A stretch of 64,000 bases of DNA from Peptoniphilus rachelemmaiella (GTDB lineage: Bacteria; Bacillota; Clostridia; Tissierellales; Peptoniphilaceae), in NCBI RefSeq assembly GCF_943169845.1, contig NZ_CALPBW010000001.1:156891-220890 (forward strand). Reading direction: 5' to 3'. Made by a program: the position numbers and the translations under genes. The first letter of the stretch is position 1. Each line of letters starts with the position of its first letter. This document shows, piece after piece, positions 20,401-28,094 of the stretch. The notes under the pieces are model-generated. The model had not been told where the DNA came from, made no database searches, and worked only from the letters and a program-made list of their open reading frames with translations.

Positions 20401-23400
20401 ACCAAACCGGCAGGCTACCTGGACGTCGTATTCAGCGCAGGAACCAACGGCAAATTGGAAGGCACGTCGAAATTCTATGTGAAACCGAATACGCCTTCGA
20501 AAGACGTACCGGCACCGACGCCCATCCCCAATGCCGGCTACAAGGTAAAGGCCGAAGCCTGGGATCCCTTGATTCCAACTGCCTTCGACAAAGACTTTAC
20601 TACCACCGCTCAATACGAAGCCCTGCCCGATATCTCCGACACACCGCAAGCCGGCTACGTCATGGTTCAATTTGACGGCGGCGAACACGGTAAAGTAGTA
20701 GAAGAAACAGGCAAGAAGACCATCATCTTCGTCAATCCGGAAAAAGAAATCGCTCTGGATAAAAAAGCGCCCAAAGTCGTGGCCGACACCAACTGGTCCT
20801 TCGACAAGTGGAGCGTCGACGGCGCAGCAGTGGATCTCGCCAAACCCGTCAAGTACACGAAAGACACGGTTATCAAAGCCACCTACACCTCGGATATTTC
20901 CGGCGAATCCAAAGACGGCTTCGTGCTCGTGGAATTTAAAGCAGGGGATAAAGGTAGCATTGCAGGCGGCAACGCCAAGGTCTATGTAAAACAAAACAAA
21001 GAAGTGGACTTAACCGAAAAGGCGCCGAAGATTAAGGCCAACGAAGGCTACGTCCACACCGGCTGGGATAAACCGTTGAAAGCCACCTTTGCAGCCGCTA
21101 CGGATATCACCGCCACCTACAACGACCCCAAAGACATCTCCACGACACCCGTCGAAGGCTTTAAACACATTACCTTCGCCGACGGCGACCACGTGAAGAT
21201 TGCCGAGGGCGCCGTGAAAGACTACTGGGTCAACCCGGACAAAGTCGTCAGCCTGCCCGCACCGGACGTTACCGTTGATGCCGGCTACATGCACATCGGC
21301 TGGACCGCCAACCTGACTCAAAAATTCACGGCAGACACGACCATTACCCCCACGTCCATGGAATCCACGGACGTAACGCCTAACAAGAACGACAACTACA
21401 CGGAAATCAAATTCCTGGCAGGCAAACATGGTAAATTAGTGGGCGTCGCCGACAAGACCTACTCCCTGTGGGCCAACCCGGGAAAAGTGGTCACCATTCA
21501 ACCGCCGCAAATCGACGCGGATCAAGGATGGCAACTCACCGGATGGAAGAACCTGGCAACTGGTGACATCGTTAAAGTCGGAGATGCCATTAAGGGCAAA
21601 TTCCCGAAAAACGGAAGTACCCCGGTTCAATATCAAGCGCAATACAGTGACTTAGCCGACATTTCCGACAAACCGCAAAAAGGCTATGTAGCCATCACCT
21701 TTAAAGCCGGTGAATTTGCCAAGTTTAAAGGTATGGATCCGAGTAAGCGTGAAATCGCCTACTACGTCAACCCGAATGCCGATAAGACTTTAGGTCAATT
21801 GCTTACCGGCAACTTCGCCGAACCCGAACTGGAATACTACGACGGTTACAAGCAAGGCAAGACCAAGTGGACGCCGGAAGTGGATGGCGACATTACGGTT
21901 AATAAAGCCTGGACCTTTGAAGCAAATGTTGTATCCAAGGGTCAACTGCCCGGCGATACGACACCGGCTCCCAAGAACTGGAAGACCGTCGAATTCAGAA
22001 TCTTCGACTACGACACCGGTGTAGCAACAATCTCCGGCGGCATCACCAAGTATTTGGTCGATCCCAAGGAAGAAGTCACCTTAACGGCGCCGGATGTCAA
22101 GATTATGAAGGCAGGTTACTCCTTAGACGGATGGAACCACGACCTGAAAGCAAAATTCGAACAAGACACCGTCATCTACGCCCTCATCGGCGGCGACATT
22201 TCGACCAAGCCCAAAGACGGCTTCGTGAAAGTCACCTTCGCACCCGGTGCAAACGGGAAGTTTGAAGAAGGCGCAACGACTGAAGTTTATGTAAGAAAGA
22301 ACACGGAAGTGGACTTAGGCGCTCGGGCACCGAAGGTCATCGCCAACGAAAACTACAGCCACAGCGGCTGGACATTCGGAGCAAAGACCTATGGCACCGA
22401 ATCTATTAAAGCCAAGTTCACCGACGAAACGAACACCATTACTGCAACGTACAACCAAGACATCATCGACAACCCGAACACGCCGCAGCCGCCGGCAGGC
22501 TACGCCCGCGTCATCTTTAAACCGGGCGACCACGGCAGCTTCGTAGCCGGGTCCAAGGCCAACTTCGATGTTCGCATCGCCGCGAAATTAACCATCGGCG
22601 ATCTGAACAAACCCAAGGTCAAGGCCGATGAAGGATTCTTCTTCACCAAGTGGGATAAGGGCAACGATACCCTCATCACTGAGTCCATGAACGTTACCGC
22701 TCTGTACTCCGGCGATATTATCCCCGGCACCGATCCCAATAAACCGCCGCAAGAAGGCTTCGTAAGAATCACCTTCGCCCCCGGCACCGACGGTAAATTC
22801 AAGGCCGGCGAACCCACCTTCTACGATGTAAGGAAGGACGCCAACAAGACCTTGAAAGACCTGGGTAAACCCGCCGTCATCCCCAATAACGGCTACACCC
22901 ACATCGGTTGGGACAAGGCAGACACCACCAAGCTGGATCAAAACATGATCGTCTTGGCCCTCTATAAACAAACCGTCATCACCAATCCCGACACGACCAA
23001 GCCCGTCCCCGACGGCTACGTTCGCGTCACCTTTGACCCGACGGATAAAGGGACCATCACCTCCGGCACCGCCACGCAAGACGTCCTCATCGCCGCCAAT
23101 AAGACCTTAGGCGATCTGACCAAGCCGGCGGTCCAAGGAAAAGGCAGCAATGTCTTCTCCGGCTGGGATACAAAAGATGACACCAAGCTGGATGAAAACA
23201 TTGCGAACAGAGCCTTGACGGTAAAAGCGCTCTACAACGACGATATGAAGCCTGTCGACGATCCCGACTCCGACATTCCCAAAGGCTACGCCCGCGTGGT
23301 CTTTAAGGCCGGCGAACACGGGAAATTTGCCCAAGGCGAAACCACCGCTTACGACGTCCTGATGAAGAAAGACGTTAAGCGCACCTTAGGCGAAGTGAAG

Positions 23401-25530
23401 AAGCCGAAAGTAACAGCAGCTGACGGCTACACCTTCAAGGCTTGGGATAAAGCGGATACGACGGAATTAGTTGTCAATGCGAAAACGGAAGTAACGGCAA
23501 CCTATAATCAAAACGTGATTATTACCGACGATCCCAATTCGGAAATTCCCAAAGGCTATGTACGCGCCACCTTTAAGACAGACGGCAAGGGAACCATGAC
23601 GGCAACCATTAACAGCGTCGAAAAGACCAACCTTTCCGTTGTCTGCATGGACGTCCTGCCCAAGACCAAAACCGTCGGCGACTTGAAGGCCAACCTGACC
23701 TTGACCGCCAAAGGCGACAATGTATTTGAAGGCTGGTCCAAGCCTGATGATTACTTGGTTGCAAACAATGTAACCATCGAAGCCCAATACCAAGGCGGAC
23801 AAACCAACACCCCGACGGCCACCGCCCTCAATGTGGGGAAAGATAACTTCACCACCATTAAAGGGAAAGCCACACCGGGCGCAACGGTTATCGCCAAAGT
23901 AAACGGCGAAAAAGTCGGCGAAGCCGTAGCGGACGACAAGGGTAACTACACCATCAAGGCTACCAAGGACGGCAAGAAATTGCCCGACCGCACGGAAGCC
24001 AAGGTCACCGCAATCAAGGCACCGATGACCGAATCGGAACCGCAAACCGTCATCGTCCTGCCCGACGCCAATGGCGACGGCATACCCGACGGCGACTTGC
24101 AAGCTCCGGCACAACCGAAGCTGGATCCGCCGCGGACCAAGGACACCCAAGTCACCATGAAAGTGCCTACGGAACCGGATGCGAAGAAGATTATCGTGAA
24201 AGTAACCGAGGCAGACGGCAATCCCGTCACCACCGTCGAAGCAATCAAAGACGGCGATGCTTGGAAAGTCGATGGCAAGCCCCTGACCGTAGACGATACG
24301 GACAGAATTTCCATCCCGCTGCCGAATACCAAACTCAGGGAAGACCAAAAAGTCATTGCCAATGTCTACGATGAGTCGAACAACGAATCCGAACCGGCCA
24401 TCAAGACCGTCAGCAACAAAGATCCCTTGGCCAAACCTGAAATCAACACGCCGAAACAAGGGGACAAGACCGTATCCGGTACAGCCCCCGGTGCAGAAAA
24501 AGTAGACGTTATTATTACCAATAAAGACGGTTCGGAAGCTGAAAAGAAAACGAACCAAAGCGTCAATGCAGATGGAACCTTTACCGTCCCGGTCAATGAC
24601 TTGAAAGACGGTCAAAAGGTCACCGTCAAGGCTTCTGCCAAAGACAAAGACCCCTCTGAAGCTTCCAAGAAAGTGGGCCTTGAACTGGATAAGATCAAGG
24701 AAACTAAGAAAGAAGCTGACGGCGTCGTCGATAAGGCCAAACAAGACGGTAACTGGAAGCCCGATGGCCCGGACGCCAATCCCTTCGACAAAAACTTGAA
24801 GGATAAGATGGATAAGGCCGACAAAGTCATTAAAGATGCCGAAGACAATAGCGACGCCAATGACCCGACTCAAGACGAAATCGATACAGCGGAAAAAGAA
24901 CTGCGCGACGCCCTGAACAAGAAGGACGCCGACACCAAAGTTTCCGTAGTGGAAGATAAAGTCAAGAAGGGCGAAAAACCGTCACCTGCAGACATTCAAG
25001 CTGCACAAGAAGCCATCGATAAGATCGAAGGCTCCACCGATCCCAAGGCTCCTAATTACGACAAAGATAAGAAAGACCTGCAAGATCGACTGGACTTGGC
25101 GAAGAAAATTGTGGAAGGCGAAGACCGGCTGAAGAAAGACGACATCAAAGATAAACCGCCAAAAGACGTTCAAGACCTGAATGACGCTATTGATGAAGGC
25201 AAGAAGGCCATCGACGCTAAGGATGACAAGACCAAAACCGATGCCACGAAGAAAATCGACGATGCCATTGCTAAAATCAATCAGGAAAGAATCAAAGTTG
25301 GCGTCGAAAGTTTGGGTCGAGGCCTAGAAACTTTAGAAATTCGGACCTCCGTACCTGGTGCCACCGTAGTCATTAAGATTGGCGGAAAAACAATCAAAAC
25401 CATTACAACAAGCTCCTTTGGCACCTACTCGCAAGGTTTATCGGAAGGGCTGAAGGCAGATCAAGATGTAACCCTTGAAGCCAGCAAAGTCGGTTATAAC
25501 GATGGTATATATAGTGAGACTGTAGATTAA
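14452..25530 (+). CDS. Very large secreted repeat surface protein (~3692 aa)
   Basis: The frame opens upstream at GTG 14344, but the ATG pair at 14452/14455 follows GGGAGG (14444-14449) and begins a signal peptide (MMRRFLATLL...HTLAAS), so that start is used. Domains in order: unknown N-terminal adhesin-like region (about 27-570), InlB-like units (about 570-820), Cna_B-like domain (about 825-1000, SKSWYD...GLLYRTAV...LPSYDAYGKRLSY), Ig-like domains (about 1000-1690), about 16 tandem units of 75-95 residues (about 1690-3120) with pattern GFVxVTFxxGxxGKF...YxVR...GYxHxGW..., Big_6-like domains (about 3125-3430), helical FIVAR-like repeats (about 3430-3610) and the shared C-terminal Ig-like domain. 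It is a paralog of the 2785 gene. No LPXTG, SLH or transmembrane anchor is seen. Confidence 0.9.
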   Translation: MMRRFLATLLAIIMVITALPLHTLAASRQYTAERTEAPALKTKPRGTGEEVVSNQWPTGNFPLMPNYSGQTPNATGSTGLKYGGTVRGNDGEYINVQVTQVGKVYDEGNFSASNLSNAVGWSHLILHFDPVLFENLDLDKSSITGPAGTFYLKFRAKGNADIYKTDDYSVSIPMTSIFKKDWTPQEDQRATMKLYLKDGHNLVSGTNYLIEHRTMGKTNDLYSQIYIRDYIMGIENTDVRAFDSPAYMQYTGNLNVPYNTVSNPPKYSSYRQDVMSNAYSDVYIDWNTNELHVNYVYETTEDIRAHDRTQFVQLFPEKLKEALAPRNGVYAKFNHVYKRGDLAWGNDRGIAFTDLNSFAGTKDGLAGYRLRIPNNVSGYTHPWTWVTETTQAYGSNLSASNGRYMAYSKTHGPIANHMIYYIDPDKFMKAFDNLDDLQFSSFFVTRNDNEIEGGVLKNSESMNSLAVTKNMTNSPQIDDIYTDDQKITGDTGYNNANSNVFVVAKNFKDPAKTKTRLVNSDGKIEFYPQNFDGVFDNMQKDDKLSFETIYRYANYYKSRPTIEKVKARIIFDKYDGVKDKAVTVPSSDKFRGETGYVENGLGEAKMPENPKRDGYIFKGWSTKKTTASEFAKAEKLTKVEQWNEGKAYQFDGTVPVNKSYRVYPVWEEESKGITIVLHANDGTNREKKIELAYDEKLPTKATMDGIASMEEQYGELAKGHYSSLAKLPNGYATKDGEQAVFGKRAGYNLVGWSTVKDNSNVKIEDLYSNMGMLAKDGEGKDGKYYLSTVRTKAQGIGQAAAGKLFKQITPDKNNEVHLYAAWKPYFDVTLSKSWYDSTKPEFKDKTVKEILQFLAHGNQQQTPPSDASLAEPIQIGLLYRTAVTEANDPTITGQANYYLVDGSLQDLPKNGGPLKWNLPSYDAYGKRLSYIAVEFEQGQSGKDKYNGFGQKWTNIWASVADNLHKKPGEVWDNESISKVQTLVVPKGNGKVDAFSGATVRKLYEDGTAITETQANNSTVGTKPAYVTKFYNVKVNLANPIFKKLYNEDKEVTLKAPEDPRVQVVEFDLPEVAEKIIFKRDDTDKTKWNRVTVNKGTGKWDASNETNYTLTEKDDGGEKVLVLKLDLEGKNRYKYLKTGQEVGATYYSVTVNDKSGTAVEVVQDKKDAPSLNGLEQDVLETKNGEEYVVIKALAPTKELEQFQAGAVLTLFDASAEKGKEKEKAYKNLDGSDVTGTREGSYYVFRVPKSKNPGLVDGSNVAAYAEQEGYKPSRSTIPCKVDLKGPGITADKLTVYAGEDVNVPSAITTDEDALLTSFEGLPKTMRLTKEQATKLATKWKATGKAGDTKGSSTVTLVMTDKFGNKTEQDWTVEVVDRPTSDNVNSAVQVPNKISKDYSEYSHKIKIAGGKVGTTLKVYLAEPTNATVTAPVTVPCTEADQEIFISQGVGTNIGDKVWITQTEKDKKESKALVVPMDVKAPNSPTVESLPPGEKSLTLTGITDDTTKIFIRVGGQEKTLTRDKDHTDLWKDDKFNPLIMKEGKLTVEFNRIFNPEDKAQVIVLDDMLNPRSMIKIVEDYVAPDAPTIVAENKDANTTTVSGTSKNPGAAVTIFEITKITDPTTGEETEIRTPIGTAIVDKDGKYTTYIRPAKKVGTEVGAVATQHGKESPLAKTTVTENAGIIPFDPNDPKPTPNPDDKRYVTVTLDANGGQFAQGIKSSFYVLKTYVVKPADFDQARLGLEAPANKAFDKWTEDKENTKEFTGKTFAENATIYAGYKANDNVIPFDPQDPNKPDNPDPNKYVTVSLDANGGHFAQGTKSSFYVKKTYTMTTNDFAVAERGLTPPKDKAFNAWALDKEGTNAFPAGGQKFDQDASVFAQYREGRDVIPGTGNDKPDGYVTVTFKADAGQATLEGETTYYVNPKGNVKLGGILAPKIVPVTGYAVSYPAWTYSDNQNAASIVMADTTATASLYDKDKVIPVQDGVNVTKPAGYLDVVFSAGTNGKLEGTSKFYVKPNTPSKDVPAPTPIPNAGYKVKAEAWDPLIPTAFDKDFTTTAQYEALPDISDTPQAGYVMVQFDGGEHGKVVEETGKKTIIFVNPEKEIALDKKAPKVVADTNWSFDKWSVDGAAVDLAKPVKYTKDTVIKATYTSDISGESKDGFVLVEFKAGDKGSIAGGNAKVYVKQNKEVDLTEKAPKIKANEGYVHTGWDKPLKATFAAATDITATYNDPKDISTTPVEGFKHITFADGDHVKIAEGAVKDYWVNPDKVVSLPAPDVTVDAGYMHIGWTANLTQKFTADTTITPTSMESTDVTPNKNDNYTEIKFLAGKHGKLVGVADKTYSLWANPGKVVTIQPPQIDADQGWQLTGWKNLATGDIVKVGDAIKGKFPKNGSTPVQYQAQYSDLADISDKPQKGYVAITFKAGEFAKFKGMDPSKREIAYYVNPNADKTLGQLLTGNFAEPELEYYDGYKQGKTKWTPEVDGDITVNKAWTFEANVVSKGQLPGDTTPAPKNWKTVEFRIFDYDTGVATISGGITKYLVDPKEEVTLTAPDVKIMKAGYSLDGWNHDLKAKFEQDTVIYALIGGDISTKPKDGFVKVTFAPGANGKFEEGATTEVYVRKNTEVDLGARAPKVIANENYSHSGWTFGAKTYGTESIKAKFTDETNTITATYNQDIIDNPNTPQPPAGYARVIFKPGDHGSFVAGSKANFDVRIAAKLTIGDLNKPKVKADEGFFFTKWDKGNDTLITESMNVTALYSGDIIPGTDPNKPPQEGFVRITFAPGTDGKFKAGEPTFYDVRKDANKTLKDLGKPAVIPNNGYTHIGWDKADTTKLDQNMIVLALYKQTVITNPDTTKPVPDGYVRVTFDPTDKGTITSGTATQDVLIAANKTLGDLTKPAVQGKGSNVFSGWDTKDDTKLDENIANRALTVKALYNDDMKPVDDPDSDIPKGYARVVFKAGEHGKFAQGETTAYDVLMKKDVKRTLGEVKKPKVTAADGYTFKAWDKADTTELVVNAKTEVTATYNQNVIITDDPNSEIPKGYVRATFKTDGKGTMTATINSVEKTNLSVVCMDVLPKTKTVGDLKANLTLTAKGDNVFEGWSKPDDYLVANNVTIEAQYQGGQTNTPTATALNVGKDNFTTIKGKATPGATVIAKVNGEKVGEAVADDKGNYTIKATKDGKKLPDRTEAKVTAIKAPMTESEPQTVIVLPDANGDGIPDGDLQAPAQPKLDPPRTKDTQVTMKVPTEPDAKKIIVKVTEADGNPVTTVEAIKDGDAWKVDGKPLTVDDTDRISIPLPNTKLREDQKVIANVYDESNNESEPAIKTVSNKDPLAKPEINTPKQGDKTVSGTAPGAEKVDVIITNKDGSEAEKKTNQSVNADGTFTVPVNDLKDGQKVTVKASAKDKDPSEASKKVGLELDKIKETKKEADGVVDKAKQDGNWKPDGPDANPFDKNLKDKMDKADKVIKDAEDNSDANDPTQDEIDTAEKELRDALNKKDADTKVSVVEDKVKKGEKPSPADIQAAQEAIDKIEGSTDPKAPNYDKDKKDLQDRLDLAKKIVEGEDRLKKDDIKDKPPKDVQDLNDAIDEGKKAIDAKDDKTKTDATKKIDDAIAKINQERIKVGVESLGRGLETLEIRTSVPGATVVIKIGGKTIKTITTSSFGTYSQGLSEGLKADQDVTLEASKVGYNDGIYSETVD
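19540..23810 (+). repeat. About 16 tandem protein repeats within the giant gene
   Basis: Units start near 19540, 19848, 20134, 20416, 20656, 20920, 21160, 21396, 21685, 21980, 22222, 22500, 22758, 23020, 23287 and 23557. Each has a [YF]V.V.F strand, a G-K/GF turn, a GY..GW core and an aromatic A.Y end, resembling InlB B-repeat units. Linkers are rich in D, P and N. Confidence 0.8.
25283..25530 (+). repeat. Shared 248-bp 3' cassette, copy 3
   Basis: One base differs from copy 1 (CCT for CCG). The DNA just upstream is clearly divergent among the three genes, so the identity has a sharp left border. Confidence 0.9.
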
Positions 25531-25547
25531 AGAAAAGGAGAATTTTG

Positions 25548-25697
25548 ATAAAAAAAATCATCACCTTACTCCTCGCCCTGGCGTTGGTCCAGGGGACGGC
25601 AGTTTTGCCATTTCCTGTATATGCATGGGGAAAGAAAGAACCTGTTACGCTGTGTAACAGGTTCTTTTGGTTCTACATCAATGATTGGGGAGTTTAG
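25548..25697 (+). pseudogene. Decayed stub of the SLH protein gene
   Basis: After the third giant gene the same RBS context (AAGGAG) is followed by a copy of the SLH protein's signal-peptide codons, aligned to 9000-9080. The ATG has become ATA, several substitutions have accumulated (for example LVLG to LVQG), and homology ends at about 25628 (VYAWG). The frame then reads into a terminator and stops at 25695-25697. An in-frame TTG at 25545 could still start a ~50-residue peptide, but nothing suggests it is functional. This is direct evidence that the giant-gene/SLH junction was duplicated and then lost the SLH gene. Confidence 0.85.
25637..25668 (+). terminator. Rho-independent terminator
   Basis: Perfect hairpin AGAACCTGTTAC / GTAACAGGTTCT followed by TTTT, located inside the SLH stub's residual frame. 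Confidence 0.88.
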
Positions 25698-25848
25698 TGA
25701 AAACTAGGCTCTTCTTATTATTTTTTGGTGATTTAATTTAAGAAGTAATTTTCAAATTGGTTGAACAAATGATTTTCAATCAACTTTCGTGCCTTAATAT
25801 TTGTTAATCATGGATCTGAAACCAAGGCCAGGTCATGCTCGAATAAAA

Positions 25849-26457
25849 TCACCGCATCTTACTTCCCAGTCTCTTGTGCTCTTCCTCGCCGACAAAAATT
25901 TTTCCGTTTTTTCTAAACACACACCCTTCCTCCTCCAGTTCATTTAAATACCGATACAAGCTCCTTTTTGGGATGGCCAAGAGATCGGCCAGGTCTTCTC
26001 GCTTCAGGGGCAAGGTGGCGGGGAAGGGGGCTTTGGTGTTTTTATAGATGGCGTAGGCGAGGCGGTCTTTTTTCGACAGGTGTTTCTCCTCGGCGTTTTG
26101 CCGCATGGTTTCTTCGCTGAGGCTCGCCAGGTAGCGCAAGAGGAGCATGAGGACCTCGGGCTTTTGAAAGAGGGGATCTTTTAGGCTCAGGCTGTAGTAG
26201 CGCCCGGCGGTAACGGCTTTTACGCCGGAGAGGACGGGGCTTTCGGTGAGGCTTTCGATGAGGCCCAGGCATTGGGGGGCGGTCATAAAGCTTTGCAGGA
26301 TGCGACTCCCGTCTTGGGCGTAGCGGGACACTTCCACGGTGCCGGATTCCAAAAGCAGAATGGAAAATTCGGCGCTGTCGGGGTACATAAGCACATCCCC
26401 CGGACGAAAGGCGATGGCCGGGGCGTTTAGCCTCTGAAAAAGTTCTTGAAAATTCAT
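25849..26457 (-). CDS. Crp/Fnr-family transcription regulator
   Basis: This 202-residue protein has an N-terminal cyclic-nucleotide-binding-like beta barrel (about 10-110, with FRPGDVLMY and ILLLESGTVEV) and a C-terminal winged helix (about 145-195, LKREDLADLLAIPKRSLYRYLNELEEEG). The cluster of N-terminal cysteines that holds the FNR iron-sulfur cluster is absent, so oxygen sensing by that means is unlikely; the ligand is unknown. The ATG has a good RBS (TAGGAGG on the minus strand). It is divergent from the glycyl-radical enzyme gene and probably controls it, as with other Crp/Fnr proteins next to anaerobic enzymes. Confidence 0.88.
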   Translation of the reverse strand: MNFQELFQRLNAPAIAFRPGDVLMYPDSAEFSILLLESGTVEVSRYAQDGSRILQSFMTAPQCLGLIESLTESPVLSGVKAVTAGRYYSLSLKDPLFQKPEVLMLLLRYLASLSEETMRQNAEEKHLSKKDRLAYAIYKNTKAPFPATLPLKREDLADLLAIPKRSLYRYLNELEEEGCVFRKNGKIFVGEEEHKRLGSKMR

Positions 26458-26472
26458 ACTTTCCTCCTAAAA

Positions 26473-26527
26473 GGTGCCAAGTGGCATCTTTTTTTCTTAC
26501 AAATAAGTATACACTGTAGTTAAGAAA
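26473..26527. promoter_or_regulatory. Candidate operator region between regulator and yjjI
   Basis: Contains the near-palindrome TGCCAAGTGGCA (26475-26486) and inverted arms TTCTTA (26494-26499) and TAAGAA (26521-26526). Either could be bound by the adjacent Crp/Fnr protein. The first is followed by T-rich DNA and could also act as a terminator-like hairpin. Confidence 0.4.
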
Positions 26528-26558
26528 AAAGGGACGTTATTTGAGACAGGAGGCTATT

Positions 26559-28094
26559 ATGGAACGCTTTTTCACCATGGACGAATTTCATCAAGCGGTG
26601 CGGGACGTGCAAAAGGACACGGCGCAAACTTACGAGCAACAAACTTTCCGCCTGGCAAAGCTTGCGGAAAACAGTTTGGATTATCCCGTGGCCGATGACG
26701 ACGCCTTTTACGACCTCTACGCCAAGGGGGAAATTTGCGATTTAGACGAAGGCCACGCCCCCTATGCGCCGCGCTACATTTTGCCCGATTACGAAAAGTT
26801 TTTGAAAGAAGGCAGTGAATTTTTGCGCATCGAACCGCCGAAGACGCTCATCGAAGCCACGACGGCCCTTTTGATTATGTATCACCACGTCCCGAGCATC
26901 ACCCGCTTCCCGGTCTACATCGGCGCATTGGACGATCTCCTCGAGCCCTTTGTTGAAAAGACGAGCGAAGACGACGCACGGGCGATTTTAAAGAGCTTTT
27001 TAATGCAGCTGGACCGCACGGTGGACGACTCGTTCTGCCACGCCAACATCGGCCCCTACGAAACGAAGACGGGGAATCTGCTGCTGGAACTTTTGGAAGA
27101 GCTGCAAATCGTGACGCCGAACATGACCCTTCTTTACGACGAAGAAAAGACGCCGGATACTTTCGCTGAAAAGGCACTGGCCTGCAGCTTGACCTGCGCC
27201 AATCCGGCCTTCGCCAACGACGCTTATTACAGCGCCGATTTCGGCGAGGTCCCCTACGGCATCGCTTCCTGCTACAATGCCCTGCCGAAACACGGCGGCG
27301 CCTTTACTTTGAGCCGCCTGCGTTTGAACAAAATCGCCTTGGGCGCCGACAGCGTGGAATCCTTCTTCGAAAAGAATCTACCTCACGCCATCGACACCAT
27401 GCTCCACTTTATGGAATCGAAGATTCGCTATTTGGTGGAAGAAACGGCTTTCTTTGAATCCAATTTCCTCGTAAAGGAAGATTTCATCGATATAAACAAT
27501 TTCGTCGGCCTCTTCGGCATGGTGGGCCTGGCGGAATGCACGGAAGCGCTTCTGAAGCTTGACGGCGTGGAAGGCAAGTATGGCACGGACGAGGCGGCGG
27601 ATGCCATGGGCATTCGCGTCATGGACTTTATTCAAGAGCGGGTCGGCCAATTTGAATCGGCCTACAGCCCGGTGTGGAACCACCGCTTTATGCTGCACGC
27701 CCAAGTGGGTGCTGCCAACGACGAAGGCACCACGGCGGCCCACCGCATTCCCATCGGCCAAGAGCCGGATCTTTATACCCACATTCGCCAAGCGGCGAAG
27801 TTCCAAAAATACTTCCCCTCCGGTGTCGGCGATCACTTCCCCTTCGACGAAACGGCAAAGAGAAACCCGAAGGCGGTGCTGGATGTGTTTAAGGGCGGCT
27901 TTAAGCTGGGGAACCGCTACCTTTCCGCTTACAACGACGACGGGGATCTGATCCGTGTCACGGGCTACCTCGTGAAGAAATCCGACGTGGAAGCCTTTAA
28001 GGCGGGCAAGCAAGTGTCCTACGACACGGTGCAATACGCCGCCGATCCCCTGACAAAATACGGCATTTTGGACCGGAAGGTGGAAGGGGTTTAA
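26559..28094 (+). CDS. yjjI: YjjI-family glycyl-radical enzyme
   Basis: ATG at 26559 is preceded by CAGGAGG (26547-26553); an upstream TTG at 26541 is rejected. The 511-residue protein ends with a glycyl-radical loop RVTGY (glycine about residue 469) and has a candidate active-site cysteine in GIASCYNAL (about residue 238), with only one cysteine rather than the CC pair of pyruvate formate-lyase. Length, loop and the adjacent YjjW-type activase match the YjjI family (formerly DUF3029), whose substrate is not established. The enzyme would act in the cytoplasm under strict anaerobiosis. It overlaps the activase gene by one base (TAATG), so the two are translationally coupled. Confidence 0.88.
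   Translation: MERFFTMDEFHQAVRDVQKDTAQTYEQQTFRLAKLAENSLDYPVADDDAFYDLYAKGEICDLDEGHAPYAPRYILPDYEKFLKEGSEFLRIEPPKTLIEATTALLIMYHHVPSITRFPVYIGALDDLLEPFVEKTSEDDARAILKSFLMQLDRTVDDSFCHANIGPYETKTGNLLLELLEELQIVTPNMTLLYDEEKTPDTFAEKALACSLTCANPAFANDAYYSADFGEVPYGIASCYNALPKHGGAFTLSRLRLNKIALGADSVESFFEKNLPHAIDTMLHFMESKIRYLVEETAFFESNFLVKEDFIDINNFVGLFGMVGLAECTEALLKLDGVEGKYGTDEAADAMGIRVMDFIQERVGQFESAYSPVWNHRFMLHAQVGAANDEGTTAAHRIPIGQEPDLYTHIRQAAKFQKYFPSGVGDHFPFDETAKRNPKAVLDVFKGGFKLGNRYLSAYNDDGDLIRVTGYLVKKSDVEAFKAGKQVSYDTVQYAADPLTKYGILDRKVEGV

Larger units (their letters stand above)
25531..25848. other. Intergenic region after the giant surface gene
   Basis: Contains the SLH-gene stub and terminator described separately. 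The remaining AT-rich ~150 bp (25700-25848) shows nothing identifiable. Confidence 0.6.

Noticed and set aside
23467..24873. Long antisense frame (468 codons) opposite the giant gene, and similar ones at 19612-20994 and 12765-13637
   Set aside because: They are by-products of the strong codon bias and repeats of the sense genes; low-complexity translations without RBS or domains.
2..25530. LPXTG sortase signals in the giant proteins
   Set aside because: All three end with an Ig-like domain and a short YSETVD end; no LPXTG-like motif, hydrophobic span or basic tail follows.
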